A stretch of DNA of 64,000 nucleotides from Rotaria sordida. Its lineage: Eukaryota; Rotifera; Eurotatoria; Philodinida; Philodinidae. Position 1 is the stretch's first letter. The number at the start of each line of letters is the position of its first letter. Below are positions 49,186 to 59,759 of this stretch, piece after piece. Below the pieces are notes generated by a model. That model did no database searches. It saw only the letters and a program-made list of their open reading frames with translations, and was not told the origin of the DNA. Location of the stretch: positions 1 through 64,000 of the forward strand of contig CAJNOL010000610.1 of NCBI GenBank assembly GCA_905250125.1, given 5' to 3'. The position numbers and the translations under genes are program-made.

Positions 49186-52151
49186 TATTTTTTTCTTAAT
49201 ATAATTCTCTTATTTTTGAATATTAACAGTTGAATATTTTTTTTTCTTAGTCTATATTCCTTTTTACATGTTGCACATCCGTGACGAGCGTCCTATTTTC
49301 TTTTACAAATTTTCAATATTTGTATGTCTTATTGATATTTCAGTTTTTTTGTTTTTTGTTTTTTTTTCTATTTTTGATATTCAAGACTATCTCTAACATG
49401 CAAATTAGCGAGATGATATTCATGACAAATTGAATTTGTTCTTTACTTCATAGAATCGAAATTCGAATATTGATTAAAAATTGAACGAACACTTTTAGTT
49501 TATCACTGAATTGTTCAAGAACAAATTGTATAGAAAAAATATTCACCAAAAACAAAACAAAAAAAAGAAGATTGATAAATATATTTTATTACATAAATTA
49601 TGCTTTTTACTCATATTTCTATTTGCATATATAGATAATATCAAGTACAAAAAAAAAAAAAATAAAGAAAAACATATGAAATAAGTTCCCATAGGAATAT
49701 GTAAAATTAATTGCAGAAAACCACAGGTTAATCTATTTATTTTCAGGGTATTTATAAACTTTTCCTGAAAATACCATATCCAAATTGATGTAAACTTGAA
49801 GATGAAATGATTGATTATTAATTTCAATAATAATCCATGTTCTACTGGTTTATTATTTAATAAATAAAACCAATCGATTATTTATTCAGCATTAGAAGAT
49901 TATAGATGCTTTGATAATGGAAGTGAAACAATAAATTGAAATTATATCATTGTTTTTATGAAAATTTTGTAAATAAATAATAATATTTAAGGATGATTCT
50001 GTATAGAATACTTACGCATTATAAACCATGATTTTCTCAATATTTTTTTGAAATATTTCGACTATATTTTACTCTATTTAAATTTCTTTTTTTAAAAGAT
50101 TTATTTGTCAGTTTTCTAGACAAATAGAACATTTTGTTTCTATTCATCTAAATACTTGAAATAAATTTAATGAGTCTATATTTATATAATTTAGACGTCA
50201 ATGGACTCTATTAATCAATGATGTGAACTAGCCTTTGGATCATACCTATATTCATTTTTTAACCAACCGCTATTTACCAATATTGAGATTATTAGTTTTT
50301 TAGTAAACTTCGATTTAAATCCATGAAGCTACAGTGTATGAGATAGACTCGTAGTGCTCATAAAGTGGGCAAAAGTTGAATAAAAATGACCATCAATTTA
50401 AGAAATGGAAACCTGAAATAAAGTAAATGTTAGAAAAAAATTATTTTTTTTTTTGAAGTCATGACAATTATATCAATTCTTTGCTTTATTTGGCAAAAAT
50501 TTATTTTAAATATTTAAGCAAATAGACATAAATATTTTTCTTGGAAATTGAAAGATGAATTTTTGTTAAAATAAAATCTTCAATTAGGTGAAAAGATAGT
50601 CGAAATATTATAGAGATACTAAGAGAATCACTCTTTATAACTCAAAATTTCTTTTTTTCTTGTTTTAAAGTAAAAGAATAGAAATTTTATTTTGGTTATT
50701 TTTATTATTTATAAACTTGAGACTTTGGAATTATTAGTAGCACCAACATATGCGAAAAATCAATAAATATTTAAAAAGAATACATAGTCAACATATTAGA
50801 CTCGTAAGTATGAAAAATCAAAAGCAAAAAAAAAAAAAAAATGAAAGGCATATTTTTTTAAAAATAAAGCTTAGTAATAATTGATTACCAGATAATAGTT
50901 CGTTAAATAAATATTGATTAGTTGCTTTAAATTCTGACGAGAACTGTTGAAAGTAGCTAGATATGAATATATAATTGTCTTGATTAGAGTTATAAGTTTC
51001 CTACCAGTTTAATATAAATAAATAGATCGGTTTCGATAAGCCAAATACTGAATAGAAATTTTAGAAAATAGTTATCATGAAACTATGTACATGTGTTCAG
51101 GAAAATTACAAATATTTCAAAAAATCCTTCAAGATCATTATTTTACAACTTTCAAGAGAATGATCTTTGCAAGTTTAGTTTAAAAAGAAAAACCAATGTT
51201 TACTGATCCACTAGAAATGAGTTGTTAAGTATCAGTCACTGATTTTATCAAATTTATCTCACGACAGAGTGTCCTCAATTGTCGGAAACCGTTCGCACTG
51301 ATATTATGACTGTTTTGGTGAATTTTTTAGTAAGAGCAAGACATGTTTGAGCATATCATAATGCAAGTTCATAATCATTTTAAAGTTTTGCAAGTTTCCA
51401 AGAAAACGAATGTGTCTTATTCGAAATATTCAATTTTCGAAAAAATAGCTATTTACCCAGAGAAGGATGCAATAGTCAAATCCATTTGAAAGCTAAGTAT
51501 CTCGAGAACGATAGGTTTGTTTTTTTTTTGAAACTTCTCAATGATTTTTAGCTATATCTATAAACAACATTTCAGGAGAAAATTTTGCAATTTAATATTT
51601 TCGAAAATGCTTTACTTTGATGAAAAAATTCATTAAAGTAGTCATAACTCTTCATCAATAAGGCGATAGATCCAAATTCTTATAAGATTTTCTTAATTTC
51701 ACAAAGATCTACTTGTATCCATAATATCATGTTGAATGGCATTCGACAATTGGAAATGTTCTTTCCTCAATATACATAATTGAAGTCTTCAAATAATAAC
51801 TGTCAAAATGAAAATGCATGTCGGAAATTTATGAAAGTACAGGTCAGTATTCAATTGGCAATTTTGACACTTCAATTCAGCGCAAGAAGAAAAGTCAACT
51901 TTTAATTTGAGTTTAAAATCCGATTTATTTATATCTACATCCTTACTAAACAACTTCTAGTATAATTCAAATCTACGTTTTCTTTAATCTGATAGATGTG
52001 AAATGCCTTTCATTTTAACATAGAAATTAAACCGGAAGTCATTTCTTTACATAAGACGAAACATTAATTTTAACTTCAAAATATTTTCTATAATCAGCAA
52101 ATGCTCTATTCTTTGTATTAATCTCAACATTGATAACTTACGTTACAAAAT
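49186..52151. other. Intergenic region between convergent genes
   Basis: About 3 kb without a recognisable gene. Poly-T tracts follow the receptor stop. Around 51120-51800 the sequence changes texture; CGAAATATTCAATTTTCGAA near 51430 closely matches part of the foldback repeat at 13036, suggesting a shared repeat family. An A-run of about 15 lies near 50827. Confidence 0.45.
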
Positions 52152-52994
52152 TTATTTTAATCTTTTTTGTTGAAAATTATTCCACCATTTTTCTTCATCA
52201 TGTTCATTTTCATCTAATGGTGTACAACCTTTAAGTATATCATCAATAGTTAATTCAATAAATGGTTGACAAGTATTTTTATTTGATAAACATAATGTTA
52301 TAATTTGTTGTTCATTATCTTGTAAATAAATAATTTGTTCATCAAAACGAAGTTTTTCATCAATTAATTTATTATCTAATTCTAATTTTGTATTAGATAT
52401 AACTTGTTGAGGATGATTTTCATCAAAATTATCTGTTTCAATACAAAAATTTAATCTTGATAATGTAAAACCAATACCATAACCTAACCATTTAACATAA
52501 CTTTCTTTTAAACACCATAAACGATGAAAATTACAAAAACGTATTTTTTCATCTTTACTTTTATTTAATATAAAATCATATTCATTTTTTGTAAATTCTC
52601 TTCGAAGTAAATTTGTTAGTGATTCAATAGATTCTTTTGATTCACTATTTATTCGATATTCCATTGTATCACAACCAATTTGTCCATCAAATGTTCCAGC
52701 AATACAAACTAATTGATTATGATGTGAAAGATTAAAATCAAATTTTGGTGTTGATTCAATAAATGGACGTCCACGTTCAGTACGTTGTATTTGAAATGAT
52801 GAACTTTTACGTTGAAATGCTTGTGATAAAAGATAACGTATTAATAATTGTCCAGCAAGAGCAAATTTTGCATCACGTTGAAATATAAATCGATCAATAC
52901 GTTCAACTTCAGTTTTTATTATACAGCGTGTTGCATAAATCCATTCATCACGTGTTGGTTTCCAATTATTACAATTTATATAATAACGATACAT
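52152..52994 (-). CDS. AASDHPPT: Sfp-type 4'-phosphopantetheinyl transferase (AASDHPPT)
   Basis: An intronless frame of 280 residues. It moves the 4'-phosphopantetheine arm of coenzyme A to a serine on acyl-carrier proteins and related carriers, in the cytosol; the animal enzyme serves fatty-acid synthase and formyl-tetrahydrofolate dehydrogenase. Family motifs are present: GRPFI (75-79) with the following FNLSHHNQLVCIA, the Mg-binding G-C-D-T-M-E (D109, E112) and WCLKESYVKW (W160, K163, E164, K168). The length is a little below the roughly 300 residues usual in animals, mainly at the C-terminus. A pyrimidine-AG acceptor ends at 53005, leaving a 10-nt leader before the ATG. It is transcribed away from eIF4E, 385 bp apart. 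Confidence 0.93.
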   Translation of the reverse strand: MYRYYINCNNWKPTRDEWIYATRCIIKTEVERIDRFIFQRDAKFALAGQLLIRYLLSQAFQRKSSSFQIQRTERGRPFIESTPKFDFNLSHHNQLVCIAGTFDGQIGCDTMEYRINSESKESIESLTNLLRREFTKNEYDFILNKSKDEKIRFCNFHRLWCLKESYVKWLGYGIGFTLSRLNFCIETDNFDENHPQQVISNTKLELDNKLIDEKLRFDEQIIYLQDNEQQIITLCLSNKNTCQPFIELTIDDILKGCTPLDENEHDEEKWWNNFQQKRLK

Positions 52995-53004
52995 TTTAAT
53001 AATA

Positions 53005-53379
53005 CTAAAAATGAAAATAATTTCAAATCAGAAAAAATGATCTATTTGTAAATCATCCAATAAAATTTTTTTTCAATCAAATAACATAATGCAGTAATGC
53101 ATTTTTTATTTCTTTCGATTTGAAACAAAAAAAATGAAATTAGTTTTTAATATGTTTAAAATTTTTATTTATATAATTATTTATTTTCATTTTTATTTCA
53201 ATAAATAACATGCGCGGTATCATCAGTAGATGAATCACACATCGATTCGAGGTATTATCATCATTATTCTTCTAGCTAGTTAAAACTTTCTTTTATATAC
53301 ATACATACATACGTAAGTCGAACTTTTGTAGTTAAATAGATTGTAAAAAGAAATAGTAGATAGAAAAAAAAACACGAAA
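53005..53379. promoter_or_regulatory. Divergent promoter region, AASDHPPT and eIF4E
   Basis: These 375 bases separate two divergently transcribed housekeeping genes. ACTTTTGTAG near 53318-53327 could be an acceptor for the eIF4E leader, about 50 nt before its ATG. (CATA)n occurs near 53300. No TATA-type element can be separated from the general AT background. Confidence 0.4.
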
Positions 53380-55405
53380 ATGACAAATCTTATTACAGAA
53401 TCAACAACCAATATTGTTAATGAATTACTTGATGATATCAAAGAAAATATTATTCAAATAAACGATAATTGTATGTAAAATAATTTTTCTTTATTTGAAA
53501 ATAAGAAAAAAAAATTTTTTTTAAAATATTAGTTGAACAAATTCAATTAAATACTGTTAAACCAATAAATATAACAAATTTACTTGAAAAAAAATTATTA
53601 AATAATGGTGAACATAAAGATGAATCGCATGTATTATCATCATCATCAAATGGTTCAACATTAGAAACAAATGAATCACCAACACCACTTATTTTAATGA
53701 ATAAACAAATTGAATTAATACATCCACTTGAACATCAATGGTCGTTTTGGTATTTAAAAAATCAACAAGGAAAAGATTGGCAAGATAATTTAATGAAATT
53801 AGCAACATTTGGTTATGTCGAAGAATTTTGGGCGTAAGTTAATAGAATAATTTCGAATGAATCATCTCATTTGATTGAATGATTATTTTGATAGAAGTGA
53901 AAATGAATATGTCTGTTTGAAATATAAACTCAACTTTTTGAATAGAAGAAAAATGATTAGATCAGAAGAATTTTAGTCAACAGCTATAGTAGTAGCGAAG
54001 CCAGAAAAAATTTGTCGGAGGATGTAGCCCTCGTTTGAAGCTGAAAAATAGGTATTTACTTCGCCCATAACATAGGATTGTCTCATTTCTAAACGAAGGT
54101 CAAAAGTCTCTAGTGGGAAGCTTCATCGCTATATTATGAGCGATGAGTCTGTTCAAGTGAACCGGTCGTTATGCGTGACTCCGTTTAAATAAGAAGGGAA
54201 CGTATAGTGAATCCATTGTTTCTAAATAAAGTTTCGGATAATCTGACTAAAGCTGATAATTAAAAGGAAATTTTGAAATTTGATACGATCATTAATCAAT
54301 TTCAGGTTTTCATTGGAAATCGTTGTTTTGTGTTATGATAGAAGTAAGTATCAGGTCTTGCAAAAGTGCGAAGTATACGTCTCTACAATAATTGAAAATA
54401 ATTCATTATTATGCAGCAAGTCGAGAAAAGTTTTTTGAAAATTTTCACTAAGTATCACTCTGCTTGATTAATGTCTTCCCTAAGATTTGTTCTATACTAT
54501 CGAAGAAAAATTTTGATGATTTTTGCACTCGATTATCTTCATCAGTCGGAAGCTTTATACTAATCATGTGCTTAACTTATCTTATTTTATGAAATTAATG
54601 AATATTATAACATGACTAAGGATAATTAATAATGATGATTCCAGTAATTGGTACAAAAATCCTTGTCTTTTGAGAAGAATTGATCTTTATTTTGATATTT
54701 AAAACGTTTAATTCTGTACATTTGTTTTTTTTTCTAGTCTTTTCAATCATCTTCGTGTTGCTTCACGTTTACCACCAAGTTGTGATTATATGTTATTTAA
54801 AAGTTCTATTTTACCTTGTTGGGAAGATCCACAAAATTCTAGTGGTGGTCGTTGGGTTCTTTATTTTTCTAAACCAGAACAGGTCTATTTAAATCTTGAT
54901 GTTTGTTGGCTTGCTTCAGTAAGTTTTTCTCTAATCGTTTATTCTTTATCTTGAATAAAATAAAATTCTTTTTTGCTTTGAATTTGAATAGATGTTAGCT
55001 CTCATTGGTGGTCAATATGCACAAGATACGAATTATGTTAATGGTGTTGTTCTTTCAGCACGAAAAAGTTGTGATCGTATTGCACTTTGGACATCAGTTC
55101 ATCATGATCAACAACTTATATATCGTATTGGGTATATTAATTAAAGATTGAAATTAATTTCGAAAGATAAATTTTTTATTTTTCTTCAGACGACGTATGC
55201 GTGAATTAATCAATATTCCACGACAAATTCATATTTTATTCGAAGTAAGAATATAAAATATATAGATAAAATAAAGTTAATTTTTTTTGTTTTTTTTTTT
55301 TAAATTTTTCAATAGCTTCATAATCAAGAAACAAATACAACAACTAGTCTTATAAATAGAAAGAAAAGTACAGCTGGTAGTAATAAAGTTATCTATCAAT
55401 TATGA
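53380..55405 (+). CDS. EIF4E: Translation initiation factor eIF4E
   Basis: Six exons, 53380-53470, 53533-53833, 54738-54918, 54992-55131, 55190-55244 and 55316-55405, give 285 residues in frame. eIF4E binds the mRNA 5' cap and recruits eIF4G for ribosome loading. The conserved core starts at HPLEHQW (94-100). The cap-sandwiching tryptophans are W113 (KDWQDNL) and W159 in CWED, followed by E160, which contacts the guanine. VEEFWALFNHL (127-137) is the eIF4G-binding face. The end, STAGSNKVIYQL, resembles the canonical eIF4E tail, and the Trp set fits class I rather than the 4EHP class. The first 90 residues are a variable, Asn/Ser-rich extension, longer than in vertebrates. The 0.9-kb intron 2 is unusually long and holds repeat-like sequence near 53990-54230. 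Confidence 0.95.
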
Positions 55406-55997
55406 AAAGAATTTTTTTATTGTTATTATTATTTTTTCATTAAAATCAACAAAGATAAAACAACTTTATAAAAGGAAACATGTTTATTTCTGTTTATTAT
55501 TACTTTTGTTATTGTTGTTATATTTGATTTCTTCGACGTTCTCTTGTTCGTTCTCTTTCATGTGTGTATATGGATATTGTTTCATTGCTCTCTTATTTTG
55601 TCTTTTAGAAATACACACAGAAAAAACTAAGATTTTGAAAAGAAAAGAGAGAAAAAGATAAAATTTTGATACACAGATAGATTTTGTATGATTATTGATA
55701 TTAGTTTTGCAAATAAAGATATGATCGTGCATTGAAATGTTGTATCAATTGAAAAGAGCATATTTGTTTTGTGGTTTTGAATATGTGACACAAAAGTCTT
55801 GCTAATCCTACTGAGCAATAATGAATAATTTTCAATCATTGAGATAGGAGAGAGTGTATGTCTCCTTCCTTCCGCGATCTATGCTTAAAGCCTTGGAAAT
55901 ATGAATAGGAAAAGGTTTAACACAGACACTTTCAATCATGATTGTCAACTCGAGACAATTCGAATGGGTTACATAATTATTTCACAAATCAACAGTA
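55406..55997. other. 3' flank of eIF4E
   Basis: About 590 bases of AT-rich DNA up to the MITE. Short minus-strand open frames here look random. No gene is seen. Confidence 0.45.
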
Positions 55998-56593
55998 CAG
56001 GGTGGGTAAAAATATTTTTCCAGGGAAGTAACGCTGTGATTTTAAATAGAGTCAATAACAAATTTTATACCAAATGAAAGCGCGTCAAAAATGGGATTTA
56101 CTAGTATTAAATGGTAAGGATTCTACAAAACTTTTTAAATCAAACATAATAAATTTCAAGAAACAGGATGCATAAAAATGGTTTTCTACGGGGTAATGGT
56201 GTGATTTTAAATAGGATCAATGACAAATTTTATATCAAATGAAAGGGTATCAAAAATGGGATTTGTCAATATTAAATACTAAGCGTTCTGTCAATCTTTT
56301 TATACCAAACATAACAAATTTCTAGAAATTTTCGCTATTTTAGTGTGAAAAAAGTTCTTTCATGAGACAGTTCAAAAACTAAATTTGATTCAAATTGATG
56401 CTTTTCTACGAAGTAATGCTGCAAAAATTTCTAGAAATTTATTATGTTTGATATAAAAAGATTGACAGAACGCATAGTATTTAATACTGACAAATCCCAT
56501 TTTTGATGCCCTTTCATTTGGTATAAAATTTATTATTGACTCTATTTAAAATCACAGCGTTACTCCCTTGGAAAAATATTTTTACGCACCCTG
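55998..56593. mobile_element. Mariner-type MITE with TA target duplication
   Basis: The element begins CAGGGTGGGTAAAAATATTT at 55998 and ends with the inverse (CAGGGTGCGTAAAAATATTT) at 56593. TA flanks both ends (55996-55997, 56594-56595), the Tc1/mariner signature. The left side holds the module GTGATTTTAAATAG...TCAATGAC...CAAATGAAAG twice in tandem (about 55998-56160 and 56163-56330), while the right side holds one inverted copy. There is no transposase frame. It lies between eIF4E and the ADP-ribosyltransferase gene. Confidence 0.9.
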
Positions 56594-56595
56594 TA

Positions 56596-57525
56596 CATAT
56601 ATTACTCACATTTTAAAATTATAACTAGATTTTTTACAATGACAATTAATAACATTTAATTATTATATATATATTATATTACAACAAAATCGTTTACAAT
56701 ATTCCGAAGTCGCATTATCGGCCTCGATGTTATCGTTCCAATCAAACGTATTATTATTCATATGACACAATAACTTCCGATGACGTTTACATGAAATAGC
56801 TTTTATTATATCAAAATATGATTTTACTTTCATCTGTTAAATTATAACAAATGACGTAATCTACATCAAAAATACAAAAAACTAGAAAGGTATATTGCTT
56901 GAAATGTTTTGTGTATTCAGAAGAAATAAAGTAATGGAATAGTGTAAGCTAGGTTAATTTCTATTTCAAATTGAGGGAAGGAATATAAAGTTTAGTAGTC
57001 GTAGTGAATAATAGAACTTCTAAGGGATAATTTTTATCAATAAGGTAGACATATCATCTATTCGAGATGGAATAGTTTTCTCCTCAAATACATGCAACTA
57101 TTAATCGTAATACATGAACGTAAAATAAAAGTTCTGTTTGTATGTTTATTTTTTTTCTTTGGTATTAGCTGTGCTATTGTGTAGTAGTAGTAGTAGTAAC
57201 GTGAGATATCATATTATATCACAGCCTGTCAGGTGGCTTCTTAATCTGGCCCGGGGAGATTCCTTGTGCCTGTTATGGAGAAGCAAGATAGTACTTGGAA
57301 AAGCTACTATGTTTATAGGTCCCTGTCACGATTATTCTATCTCATATCTATGTTCATTGCCATACCAGTTCGACGTGGTTCGCTCTGCGTGTGTCCATTT
57401 CAGGTTTACAAGTGGTTTTCTTAGTCGTACGCGTGTGTACATGATAACGAACCGAGACATGTAGGAAAGGGAAGTGAGTAGCAATCGAAACAAATTTATT
57501 AAGCAAGCCAGAAGAAAAAACGAAT
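56596..57525. other. Intergenic region after the ADP-ribosyltransferase gene
   Basis: About 930 bases. The part nearest the gene, from about 57180, is less AT-rich and contains a (TAG)n run at 57181-57197; it is probably 3' untranslated sequence of the minus-strand gene. An open frame at 57138-57464 on the plus strand has Cys-rich pieces but no recognisable domain, and I do not call it. Confidence 0.45.
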
Positions 57526-59685
57526 TTACAGCTTCTTGTTTATATTTAGAAGACAGCGTTTATACAATTGAAGGTGTGGATGATTCAAGGGTAGTGAAAG
57601 TTGCGCAATTTCAACAGCACGTTCATAAAATTGTTTCGCCATCGAATATTCTCTAGTATTTTCATACACCGAACCAAAATTGTAGTATGAACCAGCCAAA
57701 TCAGGATTATTCGGAGGCAGAGTCTTTTTCGTAATTTCTAGATCCTTTTCGTAAAACTCAAGTGCTTTCGAGTAGTCACCCATGTTCTTATACACTTGAC
57801 CGATATTGCTATAGCAAGCAGCCAAATGGGAATAATTAGGAGGTATGGTTTTTTCTAAGATTTTATGCGATCTTTGGTAACACTCAAGTGCTTTCGAGTA
57901 ATCACCCATGTTCTTATACACCAGACCGATGTCGTTGTAGGAAATAGCCAATGAGGGATGATTCGGAGGCAGAGCTCTTTCGAGAATTTTATGTGATTTT
58001 TCATAAAACTCAAATGCTTTCGAGTAGTTATCCATGTTGTTATACACTTGACCAATCTTGCTGTAGGAAATAGCCAAATTGGGATGATTCAGAGGTAACG
58101 TTTGTTTGTCGATTTCCAGTGTTAGCTCGTAAAATTGAAGTGCTTTCGAGTAGTCATGCATGTTGTTATACACTTGACCGAACTTGCTGTAGATACAAGC
58201 TAATGTCGGATGATCTTGTAGGAGAGGTTTTTGCTTCATTTGGAGAGATTTTTCGTAATATGAAACTGCATCTTTGTATTGTCCTTGGTCATCTTTCAAC
58301 CATCCAAGTTGGTAATAGATATTTACTTTATCACTGTCGTTGGATGCCTGTTCTAGTAGTACCGTATACAGTTCCTCGGCCTCGTCGAATCGACCTATTT
58401 TAAGCAGTAATTTACTTATACGGTACCATCCAGTACTGTCTAATGAATCTTGTCGCAAGCAATCGGTTAATCGACGGAGCTGTTGGTCATCATCAGACAT
58501 AGGTTTAAGATCTACTTCATAAAGTGGACGATTTCTATCGATTTTTCGAATTTCACCAATTCGAAAAACTGTGTGCATGGAGAAGAGAATTTCCTCTTCA
58601 TCCTTGTAATAACTCACCTCCTGGATGAAGGCGAATAGAGTGGATGAGACCATGGGATCAATGGTGATTTGAAAAAGGATACCGACCATATCGGTTGTTC
58701 CTAAGGCATCTTTAGCGAAGTTGAGCGATACATCATGATTTTTACTGGTGGATAAAAAATTATTGAATGATATAAGTCCACCTTTGTTTTGCGAGAGTTT
58801 TTCAAAGTCTGCTGTCAATAATCCCTGGCCTCGATAAACTTGAAATGCCTTGCCCATATAGAGACTAACCTGTTGCTTGTGTAATTGTTCAATTTGTCGG
58901 TGAACATCACAAAGATAAAATCCCATTCTAGTGATGATGTTACCATCATGAGTTCGTAATGCGCGATTGAGCATTTTGTATATAAAGCATTTTCGTGTAT
59001 ACCACGAAATAGCCAATGTTGGATGATAAGTATGTTCGAACTCGTTAATAAGTTTCATTTCTTTGGTATTGCCTTGGTAGTCTTGTTGGCAAAACTTGAG
59101 CAAGTCTTGAATTGCTTGTTGGCCGTGTTCCATATGAAGGAGTATTTCCTTGAATATTTGTTTGTACGTGAAACAGGGTTCTCGCTGATTGAAATTTTCG
59201 CTAGAATCTTCTCCATTAGCACTAATAATATTGACCGTAATCTGATCTTGATTGCATTGTTTGACAGCCACTGTCAGCGCTTCATATATGGGCTCGATTG
59301 ACGTATGGACACCTTTGATTTTTGTCCAATTTTTGGCCCATACATCATGCCATTGCTTATTGGCACAGAAGATGTATATGGCATCAAGTTTTGGCATGCC
59401 ATGAATGTTTGGTACAAGATATTCTCCAAGTGCACCTGAGGAGATGACAAATGATGTTTCCTCATTGTTTTCCTGGAGTTTCTCAATACATTGCTCGGCC
59501 GTGGTACATGGGTAGACTTCATTAACGATACTGCGCAATTGGGCGAGTGTTTCTTGATAATCTTTGCTTGTCACGTCGATATTGCTATCAACCCAAATGA
59601 TCAAGTAATTTTCAACCATGCGTCGTTTTCCTTCCATAATAGTCGACGAAGCTGTTGTATTTTGTTTGGATTTTTGTCCACCCAT
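57526..59685 (-). CDS. Arginine-type ADP-ribosyltransferase with C-terminal TPR array
   Basis: An intronless coding frame of 719 residues from the ATG at 59685; the frame opens slightly upstream but without an ATG. The start MGGQKSKQ fits the N-myristoylation pattern M-G-x-x-x-S-K. Residues about 24-150 form an alpha/beta domain (NYLIIWVDSNI, LDAIYIFCANK) that looks receiver-like. The ART domain covers about 170-395 with the R-S-E triad: VYRGQG (R285), FLSTS (S312-S314) and E363-E-E365, the ExE form typical of transfer to arginine. About 410-715 holds KLC-like TPRs of 42 residues. The enzyme would move ADP-ribose from NAD+ to protein arginine; TPRs usually bind partners. A 58-nt leader intron (59759-59702) is likely. 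Codon use is less A/T-biased than in neighbours. Targets are unknown. Confidence 0.88.
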   Translation of the reverse strand: MGGQKSKQNTTASSTIMEGKRRMVENYLIIWVDSNIDVTSKDYQETLAQLRSIVNEVYPCTTAEQCIEKLQENNEETSFVISSGALGEYLVPNIHGMPKLDAIYIFCANKQWHDVWAKNWTKIKGVHTSIEPIYEALTVAVKQCNQDQITVNIISANGEDSSENFNQREPCFTYKQIFKEILLHMEHGQQAIQDLLKFCQQDYQGNTKEMKLINEFEHTYHPTLAISWYTRKCFIYKMLNRALRTHDGNIITRMGFYLCDVHRQIEQLHKQQVSLYMGKAFQVYRGQGLLTADFEKLSQNKGGLISFNNFLSTSKNHDVSLNFAKDALGTTDMVGILFQITIDPMVSSTLFAFIQEVSYYKDEEEILFSMHTVFRIGEIRKIDRNRPLYEVDLKPMSDDDQQLRRLTDCLRQDSLDSTGWYRISKLLLKIGRFDEAEELYTVLLEQASNDSDKVNIYYQLGWLKDDQGQYKDAVSYYEKSLQMKQKPLLQDHPTLACIYSKFGQVYNNMHDYSKALQFYELTLEIDKQTLPLNHPNLAISYSKIGQVYNNMDNYSKAFEFYEKSHKILERALPPNHPSLAISYNDIGLVYKNMGDYSKALECYQRSHKILEKTIPPNYSHLAACYSNIGQVYKNMGDYSKALEFYEKDLEITKKTLPPNNPDLAGSYYNFGSVYENTREYSMAKQFYERAVEIAQLSLPLNHPHLQLYKRCLLNINKKL
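57640..58265 (-). repeat. 126-bp tandem repeats coding TPR units
   Basis: The phrase AGTGCTTTCGAGTA (plus-strand view) or a one-base variant recurs at 57761, 57887, 58013 and 58139, exactly 126 bp apart, with partial units on both sides. Each unit codes one 42-residue TPR of the form GQVYxNMxxYSKALxFYE...LPPNHPxLA. Exact spacing and high identity point to recent duplication or gene conversion within the array. Confidence 0.9.
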
Positions 59686-59759
59686 TTGGATATAATATCT
59701 GCTGTCCAATCAGAAATGGATTATGGTGAGTAATAAATAGCTGTTTGAACAGAAGTTAC

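Noticed and set aside
53990..54230. A transposon in eIF4E intron 2
   Set aside because: The texture is repeat-like, with an AGTAGCGAAGCCAG end, but I could not find a matching inverted end or a target duplication.
57138..57464. Plus-strand Cys-containing frame downstream of the ADP-ribosyltransferase gene
   Set aside because: Lies in the probable 3' untranslated part of the minus-strand gene; the cysteine pattern fits no family and the start is within simple sequence.
58119..59522. Several open frames on both strands within the ADP-ribosyltransferase gene
   Set aside because: Shadows created by its long, less AT-rich coding sequence and the repeated TPR units.
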